Source: Streptomyces yatensis (GTDB lineage Bacteria > Actinomycetota > Actinomycetes > Streptomycetales > Streptomycetaceae). Taken from it: DNA of 64,000 bases. The DNA lies in contig NZ_CP072941.1 in the NCBI RefSeq assembly GCF_018069625.1, positions 2,108,001-2,172,000 on the forward strand. Direction: 5' to 3'. Under the pieces are notes generated by a model. That model saw only the letters and a program-made list of their open reading frames with translations, did no database searches and had not been told where the DNA came from. The translations under genes were made by a program, and so were the position numbers. Shown one piece after another: positions 8,896-18,423 of the stretch (the first letter of the stretch is position 1; every line of letters starts with the position of its first letter).

Positions 8896-11800
8896 ATGAT
8901 CAGCAGACGCCACCTGCTCGCCACCACCGCCGCCACCGGTACGGCCCTCACGGGTCTGCCCGCTCTCACCCCGTCCGCCACGGCCGAGGACCGCCCCACC
9001 GCCGGGCTGCGGGTCCGGAGCACGACGGTGGAGTACGCGCCCCATCCGCTCGGCCTCGACACCCCCCGCCCCCGGCTGAGCTGGATCCTCGCATCGGACG
9101 CCCGCGACCAGCTGCAGAGCGCGTACCACATCCGGGTCGCCACCTCCCCCGACCGGCTCGGCGACCCCGACGTCTGGGACAGCGGCAAGCAGAGCTCACG
9201 CCAATCGGTCCTGGTGCCCTACGACGGTCCGGCCCTGCGTCCGCGCACCCGGTACCACTGGTCGGTGCGGGTCTGGGACGACCACGGCCGCCCCTCCCCC
9301 TGGTCCGCCCCCGCCTGGTGGGAGACCGGGCTGCTGGGCGACGGGCAGTGGCAGGCGCGCTGGATCACCGCGCCCGCCGCGCTGACCGCGCCCCCGGCCC
9401 TGGACGGCGCCTCCTGGATCTGGTTCCCCGAAGGGGATCCGGCCACCGAGGCCCCGGCGGCCACCCGGTGGTTCCGCGCCTCGGTCCGGGCCACGGGCAC
9501 CGTCCGCCGCGCCCGCCTGGTGGTGGCGGCCGACGACGGCTTCACCGCCTATGTGAACGGCACGGAGGTGGCCGCCCGCGAGGCGCTGGGAGTGCTCAAG
9601 GCATGGAGCCATCCGGTCACCGTCGACGTCACCGAATTCCTGGACCGGAACGCCGCCACCCTCGCCATCTCGGCCACCAACGCCGAGAAGGGCCCGGCGG
9701 GGCTGCTGGCCACCCTGGAGCTCACCACCGACGACGGCACCACCACCCACCACCACACGGACGCCACCTGGCGCACGACCGACGCGAAACCCCCCGCCGC
9801 CTGGCCGGACCCGGACTTCGACGACAGCGGCTGGACCACCGCCAAGCAGCTGGCCGCCTGGGGCAGCGGGCCCTGGGGCAAGGTGTTCCCCCTCCAGTCC
9901 CCCGCCCAGCTGCGCCGCACCTTCCGGCTCACCAAGCCCGTCGCCCGCGCCCGGCTCCACTCCACGGCGCTGGGCCTCTACGAAGCGCACCTCAACGGCG
10001 TCCGCATCGGCCGCGACCAACTGGCGCCCGGCTGGACGGATTACCGCAAGCGGGTGGCGTACCAGACCTATGACGTCACCGACGCCCTCCGCCCCGGGGC
10101 CAACGCCCTCGGTGTGACCCTCGCCCCCGGCTGGTACGCCGGGAACATCGCCTGGCTCGGCCAGGCCCAGTACGGCGGCCACCCCGCCCTGCTCGCCCAG
10201 TTGGAGGTCGTGTACGCCGACGGCAGCACCGAGCGCATCACCACCGACCAGCAGTGGCGCGCGGCCACCGGCCCGCTGCTGACCGCCGATGTGCTGATGG
10301 GCGAGGAGTACGACGCCCGTAAGGAGACCCCGGGCTGGAGCTCACCGGGCTTCGACGACACCGGCTGGCAGCCCGCCGTCACGGCCGCGGACATCACCGC
10401 CGAGGTCGTGGCCCAGACCGACGCCCCGACCCGGGTGGAACGCGAGATCAAGCCCGTCGAGGTCACCGAACCCGCCCCCGGCGTCCACCTCTTCGACCTG
10501 GGCCAGAACATGGTCGGCAGCGTCCGCCTCACGGTCTCCGGCCCGGCCGGCCGGAAGGTCCGGATCCGCCACGCCGAGGTACTCAACCCGGACGGCACGG
10601 CCTACACGGCCAATCTGCGCACCGCCCGCCCCGTCGACACGTACACCCTCAAGGGCGGCGGCCCCGAAACCTACGAGCCGCGCTTCACCTTCCACGGTTT
10701 CCGCTACGTCGAGGTCACGGGCTACCCCGGAAAGCCCTCCCTCGACGCGGTCACCGGGCGGGTCATGCACACCGCCGCGCCGTTCACCATGTCCTTCCAC
10801 ACCGACTCGGCGATGCTCAACCAGCTGCACTCCAACATCACCTGGGGGCTGCGCGGCAACTTCCTGTCCATCCCCACCGACACCCCGGCGCGGGACGAAC
10901 GGCTCGGCTGGACCGGTGACATCAACGTGTTCTCCAGCACCGCCGCCTACGCCATGGAGTCCGCCCGCTTCCTCACCAAGTGGCTCCAGGACATGCGCGA
11001 CGGCCAGACCGACGACGGCTCCTTCCCCAATGTGGCACCCAACCTCGGCGACGTCGGCGACGGCGTAGCGGGCTGGGGCGACGCCGGGGTGACCGTGCCC
11101 TGGAACCTCTACCAGGCGTACGGCGACACCCAGGTGCTGCGCGACAACTGGCCGGCCATGCGCCGCTGGATCAGCTACCTGCAACAGCACAGCACCGGCC
11201 TGCTGCGGCCCGCCGAGGGCTACGGCGACTGGCTCAGCGTCGAGGCGGACACCCCCAAGGACGTCATCGCCACCGCCTACTTCGCCCACGCCACCGACCT
11301 CGTCGCCCGCGCCGCACACGTCCTGGACGAGGACCCGGCCCCGTACGAAGAGCTCCTGACCCGTATCAAGGCGGCCTTCAACCGCGCCTATGTCTCCGCC
11401 GACGGCAGGATCAAGGGCGACACCCAGACCGCGTACGTCCTGGCGCTCTCCATGGACCTGCTCCCCGCCGCCCTCCGCAAGCCCGCCGCCGACCGGCTCG
11501 TGGCTCTGATCCAGGACCGCGACTGGCATCTGTCCACCGGTTTCCTCGGCACCCCCCGGCTGCTGCCGACCCTCACCGAGACCGGTCACACCGATGTCGC
11601 CTACCGCCTGCTCCACCAGCGCACCTTCCCCTCCTGGGGGTACCAGATCGACCGGGGCGCGACCACGATGTGGGAGCGCTGGGACTCCATCAAGCCGGAC
11701 GGGAGCTTCCAGGACGTGGGGATGAACTCGTTCAACCACTACGCCTACGGCTCGGTCGGCGAGTGGATGTACCAGAACATCACCGGGATCGCCCCCGCCG

Positions 11801-12111
11801 CCCCCGGCTTCCGCGACATCCTCATCCGGCCCCGCCCCGGCGGCGAGGTGCGCTCCGCCGAGGGCCGCTACGACTCGCTCTACGGCCCGGTCACCACCCG
11901 CTGGTCCCAGGGCGGGGACAACGACGAGGACTTCAGCCTCACGGTGTCCATCCCCGTCAACACCACCGCACAGATCTGGGTCCCCGCGCGCCGCGCCTCG
12001 GACGTGCCCCGTCACGGCGGACGCCTGCTGCGCATGGCGGACGGCTGCGCGGTGTTCGCCGTGGGCTCGGGGACCCACCACTTCTTGACGCGTGGCGGAC
12101 CGCGCGGCTAG
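8896..12111 (+). CDS. Secreted alpha-L-rhamnosidase (GH78)
   Basis: 1071 residues. The ATG at 8896 follows GGAGGAAG. The N-terminus MISRRHLLATTAATGTALTG with SATA ahead of the mature part is a twin-arginine (Tat) signal peptide. Residues of about 168-290 (SWIWFPEG through NGTEVAAR) look like the rhamnose-binding CBM67 module found inside Streptomyces GH78 enzymes. The catalytic (alpha/alpha)6 domain holds DTPARDERLGWTGD, the family's hallmark with the general-acid region. It should release L-rhamnose from plant glycosides or pectin outside the cell. Its stop codon TAG (12109-12111) forms the first three bases of the rhaI -10 box. Confidence 0.95.
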   Translation: MISRRHLLATTAATGTALTGLPALTPSATAEDRPTAGLRVRSTTVEYAPHPLGLDTPRPRLSWILASDARDQLQSAYHIRVATSPDRLGDPDVWDSGKQSSRQSVLVPYDGPALRPRTRYHWSVRVWDDHGRPSPWSAPAWWETGLLGDGQWQARWITAPAALTAPPALDGASWIWFPEGDPATEAPAATRWFRASVRATGTVRRARLVVAADDGFTAYVNGTEVAAREALGVLKAWSHPVTVDVTEFLDRNAATLAISATNAEKGPAGLLATLELTTDDGTTTHHHTDATWRTTDAKPPAAWPDPDFDDSGWTTAKQLAAWGSGPWGKVFPLQSPAQLRRTFRLTKPVARARLHSTALGLYEAHLNGVRIGRDQLAPGWTDYRKRVAYQTYDVTDALRPGANALGVTLAPGWYAGNIAWLGQAQYGGHPALLAQLEVVYADGSTERITTDQQWRAATGPLLTADVLMGEEYDARKETPGWSSPGFDDTGWQPAVTAADITAEVVAQTDAPTRVEREIKPVEVTEPAPGVHLFDLGQNMVGSVRLTVSGPAGRKVRIRHAEVLNPDGTAYTANLRTARPVDTYTLKGGGPETYEPRFTFHGFRYVEVTGYPGKPSLDAVTGRVMHTAAPFTMSFHTDSAMLNQLHSNITWGLRGNFLSIPTDTPARDERLGWTGDINVFSSTAAYAMESARFLTKWLQDMRDGQTDDGSFPNVAPNLGDVGDGVAGWGDAGVTVPWNLYQAYGDTQVLRDNWPAMRRWISYLQQHSTGLLRPAEGYGDWLSVEADTPKDVIATAYFAHATDLVARAAHVLDEDPAPYEELLTRIKAAFNRAYVSADGRIKGDTQTAYVLALSMDLLPAALRKPAADRLVALIQDRDWHLSTGFLGTPRLLPTLTETGHTDVAYRLLHQRTFPSWGYQIDRGATTMWERWDSIKPDGSFQDVGMNSFNHYAYGSVGEWMYQNITGIAPAAPGFRDILIRPRPGGEVRSAEGRYDSLYGPVTTRWSQGGDNDEDFSLTVSIPVNTTAQIWVPARRASDVPRHGGRLLRMADGCAVFAVGSGTHHFLTRGGPRG

Positions 12112-12129
12112 GTTTCTTGAATCGTTTCA
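12085..12129 (+). promoter_or_regulatory. rhaI promoter and operator
   Basis: -35 TTGACG (12085-12090), 18-base spacer, -10 TAGGTT (12109-12114), then the operator TGAATCGTTTCA (12118-12129). The -35 and half the -10 lie in the last codons of the rhamnosidase gene. A ribosome site (AAGGAG) follows directly before rhaI. Of the three rha promoters this has the best -10. Confidence 0.78.
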
Positions 12130-12141
12130 TGAAGGAGATTC

Positions 12142-13302
12142 ATGTCTGACGTTCCAGCCGTGAAGGCGGCCCTCAAGAGCCAGGCGGTCGAGACGCCGTC
12201 ATGGGCGTACGGCAACTCCGGAACCCGGTTCAAGGTCTTCGCCCAGCCCGGTGTCCCGCGCTCCCCCCAGGAGAAGCTGGACGACGCCGCGCAGGTGCAC
12301 GCCTTCACCGGAGTGGCGCCCACCGTCGCCCTCCACATCCCCTGGGACCGGGTCGAGGACTACGGAGCGCTCGCCAAATACGCGGAGGAACGCGGCCTGA
12401 AACTGGGCGCCATCAACTCCAACGTCTTCCAGGACGACGACTACAAGCTGGGCTCGGTCACCCACCCCGACCCGGCGGTCCGCCGCAAGGCGCTGGACCA
12501 CCTCCTGGAGTGCGTCGACATCATGGACGCCACGGGCTCCCGTGACCTCAAGCTCTGGTTCTCCGACGGCACCAACTATCCCGGCCAGGACGACATCGCG
12601 GCCCGCCAGGACCGCCTCGGCGAGGCCCTGGCCGCCGTCTACGACCGTCTCGGCGAGGACCAGCGCATGCTGCTGGAGTACAAGTTCTTCGAGCCCGCCT
12701 TCTACACCACGGACGTCCCGGACTGGGGCACCGCCTACGCCCACTGCCTCAAGCTCGGCCCCAAGGCGCAGGTGTGCGTCGACACCGGCCACCACGCCCC
12801 CGGCACCAACATCGAGTTCATCGTCGCCCTCCTCCTGCGCGAGAAGAAGCTCGGCGCCTTCGACTTCAACTCCCGCTTCTACGCGGACGACGACCTGATG
12901 GTGGGTGCCGCCGACCCCTTCCAGCTCTTCCGGATCATGTACGAGGTGGTCCGCGGCGGGGGACTGACCTCGGGGGTCGCCTTCATGCTCGACCAGTGCC
13001 ACAACATCGAGCCCAAGATCCCGGCGATCATCCGCTCCGTCATGAACGTCCAGGAGGCCACGGCCAAGGCCCTTCTGGTCGACGGTGACGCACTGGGCGC
13101 CGCGCAGCGCACGGGGGACGTGCTGGGTGCGAATGCGGTGCTGATGGACGCCTACAACACGGATGTGCGGCCGCTGCTCGCCGAGGTCCGTGAGGAACTG
13201 GGCATCGATGCCGACCCGATGGGGGCGTACCGGGGCTCGGGGTGGGCTGAGCGGATCGTTTCGGAGCGGGTGGGTGGGCAGCAGGCGGGGTGGGGGGCGT
13301 AG
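12142..13302 (+). CDS. rhaI: L-rhamnose isomerase
   Basis: 386 residues, the length and character of the RhaI group (Pseudomonas stutzeri type) rather than E. coli RhaA. It converts L-rhamnose to L-rhamnulose with divalent metals in a TIM barrel. Metal-ligand regions are visible as [27 protein letters not shown] and [19 protein letters not shown]. The ATG at 12142 follows AAGGAG with 5-base spacing. It is followed by a 680-base gap full of small hairpins before the next catabolic gene. Confidence 0.95.
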   Translation: MSDVPAVKAALKSQAVETPSWAYGNSGTRFKVFAQPGVPRSPQEKLDDAAQVHAFTGVAPTVALHIPWDRVEDYGALAKYAEERGLKLGAINSNVFQDDDYKLGSVTHPDPAVRRKALDHLLECVDIMDATGSRDLKLWFSDGTNYPGQDDIAARQDRLGEALAAVYDRLGEDQRMLLEYKFFEPAFYTTDVPDWGTAYAHCLKLGPKAQVCVDTGHHAPGTNIEFIVALLLREKKLGAFDFNSRFYADDDLMVGAADPFQLFRIMYEVVRGGGLTSGVAFMLDQCHNIEPKIPAIIRSVMNVQEATAKALLVDGDALGAAQRTGDVLGANAVLMDAYNTDVRPLLAEVREELGIDADPMGAYRGSGWAERIVSERVGGQQAGWGA

Positions 13303-13334
13303 GGCGGGGGCGCGTAGCGCCTGCGGCGGGCCCT

Positions 13335-13865
13335 TCCCCACCCCGCCCCTTCCCGAACCCGGGGGCCAGCCCCCGGGCCCCCGGGAACCCGGATCCGCGG
13401 GGCTGCGCCCCGCACCCCCTGGGGCTCCGCCCCGAACCCCGGGGCACTACCCCAGACCTCTGGGGCTCCGACCCGAACCTCAGGGACTCTGCAGCGAGCC
13501 GGCCGGGGCTCCCCCGAACTTGCCGGGAAACCGCCCCGAACCCGCGGGGCTCGGACCGAGCCCCCAGGGCTTCGCCCCGAACCCCGAGGCACTACCCCAA
13601 ACCCCTGGGGCTCCGACCCGAACCCGACCGGACTCCACCCGAAACCGACAAGGCTCCGCCCGAACGCCCAGACCCGACCCACCTCCGCCCCGAACCCCAG
13701 GGGCTCCGCCCGAACACCCGAGCTCGCCGCCCCAAACACACGGGGCTCCGACCTCGGCCCCGGAGCTTGACCCACACCCCCGGGGCGCTGCCCGGAACCC
13801 GCGGGGCTCGGCCCGAACACCACAGCTCGCCGCCCCGCACACGCGGGGCTTCGCCCCGGCGCCCT
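13335..13865. repeat. Array of small GC hairpins and degenerate repeats
   Basis: The 13303-13981 gap holds no credible gene; open frames there are artefacts of the repeat. It contains many degenerate copies of a roughly 20-35-base unit resembling GGGGCTCCGCCCCGAACCCC. Most copies can fold into a 4-5-bp hairpin with a short loop (for example GGGGCTGCGCCCC and GGGGCTCCGCCCC). I found no clear promoter before 13982, so the downstream genes may depend on read-through from rhaI across this array. Confidence 0.7.
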
Positions 13866-13981
13866 GGCGCCGCCCCCACGACCACCACTGACCCCCAATC
13901 ACACCCCGCGGGACACCCCTCCCGCCGTCGTCGCCGAGACCCACCCACCGAGACCGGCCCGGTCCACACGAAGAGGACGCC

Positions 13982-16021
13982 ATGACCGCAGAACCCCACC
14001 CCGAGGCGGCCGCGCTTCTGGAGCGCTCGCATCGTCTCGGTGCCGACCCTCGCAACACCAACTACGCGGGCGGAAACACCTCCGCCAAGGGCACCGCGAC
14101 CGACCCGGTCACGGGCCAGGACGTCGAGCTGATGTGGGTCAAGGGCTCCGGTGGCGATCTGGGCACGCTCACCTCCTCCGGGCTCGCCGCACTCCGTCTG
14201 GACCGGCTTCGTGCGCTCACCGGGGTCTATCCGGGAGTGGAGCGCGAGGACGAGATGGTCGCGGCGTTCGACTACTGCCTGCACGGCAAGGGCGGGGCCG
14301 CGCCGTCCATCGATACCGCCATGCACGGCCTGGTCGACGCCGCCCACGTCGACCACCTCCACCCCGACTCCGGCATCGCCCTCGCCTGCGCGGCCGATGG
14401 CGAGGCGCTGACCAAGGAGTGTTTCGGCAACCAGGTGGTGTGGGTGCCCTGGCGCCGACCCGGCTTCCAACTGGGCCTGGACATCGCCGCCATCAAGAAG
14501 GCCAACCCCCAGGCCATCGGCTGCATCCTCGGTGGCCACGGCATCACCGCCTGGGGCGACACCTCCGCCGCGTGCGAGGCCAACTCGCTCCGCATCATCC
14601 GCACCGCCGAGGAGTTCCTCACCGCACGCGGCACGGCGGACCCGTTCGGCCCCGTCGTCCACCCCACCCTTCCCACCCCCGAGCGCCGCGCCCGCGCGGC
14701 CGCCCTGGCGCCCGTGATCCGCGGCCTGGCCTCCACGGACCGCCCCCAGGTGGGCCACTTCACGGACAACGACACCGTCCTGGACTTCGTCTCCCGCGCC
14801 GAACACCCACGTCTGGCGGCCCTCGGCACCTCCTGCCCGGACCACTTCCTCCGTACGAAGGTCCGCCCCCTGGTCCTGGACCTCCCGCCCGACACCCCCC
14901 TCGACGTGACGATCACCCGCCTCAGGGAACTCCACACCGCCTACCGCACCGACTACGCGGCCTACTACAACAACCACGCCACCCCCGACTCCCCTCCCAT
15001 GCGCGGCGCGGATCCTGCCATCGTGCTGATCCCCGGGGTCGGGATGTTCAGCTACGGCAAGGACAAGCAAACGGCCCGCGTGGCGGGCGAGTTCTACGTC
15101 AACGCGATCAACGTCATGCGCGGCGCGGAAGCGGTGTCGACCTACTCCCCCATCGAGGAGTCGGAGAAGTTCCGCATCGAGTACTGGGCGCTGGAAGAGG
15201 CCAAGCTCCAGCGCATGCCGAAACCCAAGCCCCTCGCGACCCGTATCGCCCTGGTGACCGGCGCCGGCTCAGGCATCGGCAAGGCCATCGCCCACCGCCT
15301 GGTGGCCGAGGGCGCATGCGTCGTCGTCGCGGATATCAACACAGCCTCAGCCGCAGCCGTCGCGCAGGAGCTGGGCGGCCCCGACAAGGCCACCGCGGTC
15401 ACCGCCGACGTCACCTCGGAAGAGCAGATCAAGGCGGCGTTCGCCCAGGCGGCCCTGGACTTCGGCGGGGTGGACATCCTGGTCAACAACGCCGGGATCA
15501 GCCTCTCCAAGCCCCTCCTCGAAACAACCACCCAGGACTGGGACCTCCAGCACACCATCATGGCCCGAGGCAGCTTCCTGGCCTCCCGCGAGGCGGCACG
15601 GACCTTCATCGCCCAGAACATGGGCGGCGACATCGTGTACATCACCTCCAAGAACGCGGTGTTCGCGGGCCCGAACAACATCGCGTACTCCGCGACCAAG
15701 GCCGACCAGGCCCACCAAGTCCGCCTTCTCGCAGCGGAGTTGGGCGAACACGGCATCCGTGTCAACGGCGTGAACCCCGACGGCGTGGTCCAGGGCTCCG
15801 GCATCTTCGCGAGCGGCTGGGGCGCGCAACGCGCCGCCGTGTACGGCGTCCCCGAGGAGAAGCTGGGCGAGTTCTACGCCCAACGCACCCTCCTCAAGCG
15901 CGAAGTGCTCCCGACCCACGTGGCGAACGCGGTCTTCACGCTCGTGGGCGGCGACCTGACCCACACCACAGGACTGCACATCCCGGTCGACGCGGGGGTT
16001 GCGGCGGCGTTCCTGCGCTGA
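13982..16021 (+). CDS. Bifunctional rhamnulose-1-phosphate aldolase / lactaldehyde dehydrogenase (SDR)
   Basis: 679 residues, a known fusion (RhaE-W type). Residues of about 1-400 are a class II aldolase domain (NYAGGNTSAKG; VDHLHPDSGIA; GGHGITAWGD) that cleaves L-rhamnulose-1-phosphate to dihydroxyacetone phosphate and L-lactaldehyde. From about residue 421 comes a short-chain dehydrogenase with the NAD motif VTGAGSGIGKAIA and the catalytic YSATK near residue 570, thought to oxidise lactaldehyde to L-lactate. The ATG follows GAAGAGGA. The downstream rhamnulokinase and lutABC supply the steps before and after it. Confidence 0.93.
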   Translation: MTAEPHPEAAALLERSHRLGADPRNTNYAGGNTSAKGTATDPVTGQDVELMWVKGSGGDLGTLTSSGLAALRLDRLRALTGVYPGVEREDEMVAAFDYCLHGKGGAAPSIDTAMHGLVDAAHVDHLHPDSGIALACAADGEALTKECFGNQVVWVPWRRPGFQLGLDIAAIKKANPQAIGCILGGHGITAWGDTSAACEANSLRIIRTAEEFLTARGTADPFGPVVHPTLPTPERRARAAALAPVIRGLASTDRPQVGHFTDNDTVLDFVSRAEHPRLAALGTSCPDHFLRTKVRPLVLDLPPDTPLDVTITRLRELHTAYRTDYAAYYNNHATPDSPPMRGADPAIVLIPGVGMFSYGKDKQTARVAGEFYVNAINVMRGAEAVSTYSPIEESEKFRIEYWALEEAKLQRMPKPKPLATRIALVTGAGSGIGKAIAHRLVAEGACVVVADINTASAAAVAQELGGPDKATAVTADVTSEEQIKAAFAQAALDFGGVDILVNNAGISLSKPLLETTTQDWDLQHTIMARGSFLASREAARTFIAQNMGGDIVYITSKNAVFAGPNNIAYSATKADQAHQVRLLAAELGEHGIRVNGVNPDGVVQGSGIFASGWGAQRAAVYGVPEEKLGEFYAQRTLLKREVLPTHVANAVFTLVGGDLTHTTGLHIPVDAGVAAAFLR

Positions 16022-16120
16022 CACGCGCGTGAGGTCCAGGGCCCCGCCCCGGAGACCCCGGCCCCCGCCCCGTACGCAAGACACCGGCCACCCACGCACC
16101 CCACCCACCACGAGGTCCAC

Positions 16121-17680
16121 GTGTCCACCACACCGCACCGCTTCGCCGCCGTAGACCTCGGTGCGTCCAGCGGCCGCGTCATCGTCGGTGAGGTCGCCGC
16201 CGAACGGCTGACCCTCCACGAGGCGCACCGCTTCCCCAACCAGCCCACCCGCGTCCTGGGCACCCTGCACTGGGACATCCTGTCGCTCTACCAGGGCATC
16301 CTGAACGGCCTGAAGGCGGCGGCGAACAGCACTCCACGCCCCCTGACCAGCATCGGCATCGACACCTGGGCCGTCGACTACGGCCTGCTCGCCGCCGATG
16401 GCACCCTCCTCGCCAACCCCGTGCACTACCGCGACACCCGCACCACCAACGCCGCCGAAAAGGTCGCGAAAGTGCTCTCGCCCCAGGCCCTCTACGCCAC
16501 CACCGGCATCCAGCACCTCCCCTTCAACACCATCTACCAGCTCATCTCGGCCCAGGGCACCCCCGCCCTCACCGCCGCCCACCGCCTTCTCCTCATCCCC
16601 GACCTCCTCTCGTACTGGCTGACCGGCGAGCCGGGCACCGAGCTGACGAACGCCTCCACCACCCAGCTCATCGACCCCCGCACCCGCGACTGGGCCACCC
16701 CCGTGGCGCAGGCCCTGGGCATCGACCTGACGCTCTTCCCGCCCCTGCGCCGCCCGGGCGACCCCGCCGGAACCCTGCGCCAGGAGGTTCTCGCCCAGAC
16801 GGGTCTCACCACCCCGCTCCCCGTGACCGCCGTCGGCTCGCACGACACCGCGTCCGCCGTCGTCGGCGTCCCGGCCACCACGCCCGACTTCGCGTACATC
16901 GCCACCGGCACGTGGTCCCTCGCCGGGCTGGAGCTGGACGCGCCGGTACTCACGGAGGCGAGCCGCGCGGCCAACTTCACCAATGAGCTGGGCGTGGACG
17001 GCACGGTCCGCTATCTGCGCAACATCATGGGGCTGTGGATGCTCCAGGAGTGCGTCCGCGCCTGGGAAAGCAGAGGCACCACAGCCACCCAACGCATCCA
17101 AGCCACCCACACGCAGGACCTCACCGCACTCCTCCAAGCCGCAGCCCAAGCCACCCCCCTCCGCTCGGTCGTCGACGCCGGCGACCCCGCCTTCATCGCC
17201 CCGGACCACATGCCCGACCGCATCGCCGACGCCTGCCGCCGCACCGGCCAGCCCGTCCCCCGCACCCCGGCCGAGACCACCCGCTGCGTCCTGGACTCGC
17301 TCGCCCTGGCCCACCGCCGCGCGATCGACGACGCCGCTCGGCTGTCCGGCCGCACGGTCCGCACCGTGCACATCGTCGGCGGCGGTGTGCACAACGCGCT
17401 GTTGTGCCAGCTCACCGCCGATGCCTGCGGGCTCCCCGTGATCGCGGGCCCGGCCGAGGCGGCGGCCCTCGGAAACGTACTGGTCCAGGCCAGGGCGGCC
17501 GGAGTGATCACCGGTGGGCTGTCCGAATTGCGCGCGCTGCTTCACAGCACCCAGCCACTGAGGCAGTATGAGCCCACAGGTGATCATTCGGCGTGGGACC
17601 GGGCAGCCGCCCGGCTGGGGGACGCGCAGGTCACAAGGGCCGCCACCGGCCTGGGCGACGAGGAGGAACCGTGCGCGTAG
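16121..17680 (+). CDS. rhaB: Rhamnulokinase
   Basis: 519 residues from a GTG start. FGGY-family sugar kinase signs: VDLGASSGRVIVG at the N-terminus (phosphate-binding loop), GIDTWAVDYGLL, AVGSHDTASAVVGVP, YIATGTWSLAG and the C-terminal HIVGGGVHNALLCQ. It phosphorylates L-rhamnulose with ATP to the aldolase substrate. The last 40 residues are longer than usual. Its TAG lies 10 bases inside the next gene, linking rhamnose breakdown to lactate oxidation by translation. Confidence 0.94.
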   Translation: MSTTPHRFAAVDLGASSGRVIVGEVAAERLTLHEAHRFPNQPTRVLGTLHWDILSLYQGILNGLKAAANSTPRPLTSIGIDTWAVDYGLLAADGTLLANPVHYRDTRTTNAAEKVAKVLSPQALYATTGIQHLPFNTIYQLISAQGTPALTAAHRLLLIPDLLSYWLTGEPGTELTNASTTQLIDPRTRDWATPVAQALGIDLTLFPPLRRPGDPAGTLRQEVLAQTGLTTPLPVTAVGSHDTASAVVGVPATTPDFAYIATGTWSLAGLELDAPVLTEASRAANFTNELGVDGTVRYLRNIMGLWMLQECVRAWESRGTTATQRIQATHTQDLTALLQAAAQATPLRSVVDAGDPAFIAPDHMPDRIADACRRTGQPVPRTPAETTRCVLDSLALAHRRAIDDAARLSGRTVRTVHIVGGGVHNALLCQLTADACGLPVIAGPAEAAALGNVLVQARAAGVITGGLSELRALLHSTQPLRQYEPTGDHSAWDRAAARLGDAQVTRAATGLGDEEEPCA

Positions 17681-18423
17681 CGCTCTTCATCACCTGCGTC
17701 AACGACACCCTCTATCCACAGACCGGCCAGGCCGTGGTCACGCTGCTCGAACGGCTCGGCGTGGAGGTCGGCTTCCCGGAGGGGCAGAGCTGCTGCGGCC
17801 AGCCGCAGTTCAACACCGGCTACCGCCATGAGACCGAACCGCTGGTGCGCCGCTACGCGGCCGCGTTCCGCGACTACGACTACGTGGTGGCCCCCTCGGG
17901 GTCCTGCGCGGCGATGGTGCGCGACAACTACCCCCGGATCGGCGCCAAGGCGGCCGCCGAGGGTCGTGGCCAGGAGCTCGCGGACGCGGCGGCCGAGGCC
18001 GTCCCCAAGACGTACGAGCTGACCGAATTCCTCACCGACGTCCTGAAGGTCACCGACGTCGGCGCGTACTACCCGCACACCGTGACCTACCACCCCACCT
18101 GCCACGGGCTGCGGATGCTGGGGCTCGGCGACCGCCCGCGTTCGCTCCTCGCCGCCGTGAAGGGGCTGAACCTGGTGGAGCTGCCGGGCGCCGATGAGTG
18201 CTGCGGCTTCGGCGGTACGTTCGCCGTCAAGAACGCGGCCGTCTCGGCGGCCATGGGCGCCGACAAGGCGCGCAACATCACGGCGACCGGCGCCGAGGCC
18301 GTGTGCACGGTGGACAACTCCTGCCAGATGCACATCGGCGGCACACTCGCCCGCCAGGGCTCCACGGTCCGCCCGGTCCACATCGCCGAAATCCTGGCCA
18401 GCACGGAAGGAAACGTCTGGTGA
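17671..18423 (+). CDS. lutA: L-lactate oxidation complex, iron-sulfur subunit LutA
   Basis: 250 residues from a GTG at 17671 behind GAGGAGGAA. It has the two CCG-domain clusters of the LutA/GlpC/HdrB family: CCGQPQFNTGY (about residue 31) and CCGFGGTF (about residue 177), which bind Fe-S or heterodisulfide-like centres. With LutB and LutC it oxidises L-lactate to pyruvate in the cytosol. It overlaps rhaB by 10 nt and lutB by 4 nt. Confidence 0.92.
   Translation: MRVALFITCVNDTLYPQTGQAVVTLLERLGVEVGFPEGQSCCGQPQFNTGYRHETEPLVRRYAAAFRDYDYVVAPSGSCAAMVRDNYPRIGAKAAAEGRGQELADAAAEAVPKTYELTEFLTDVLKVTDVGAYYPHTVTYHPTCHGLRMLGLGDRPRSLLAAVKGLNLVELPGADECCGFGGTFAVKNAAVSAAMGADKARNITATGAEAVCTVDNSCQMHIGGTLARQGSTVRPVHIAEILASTEGNVW

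Noticed and set aside
13152..13898. Open frames with GFG-E-P repeats in the gap after rhaI
   Set aside because: They arise from the hairpin repeat, exist in several phases and both strands, and lack a ribosome site.
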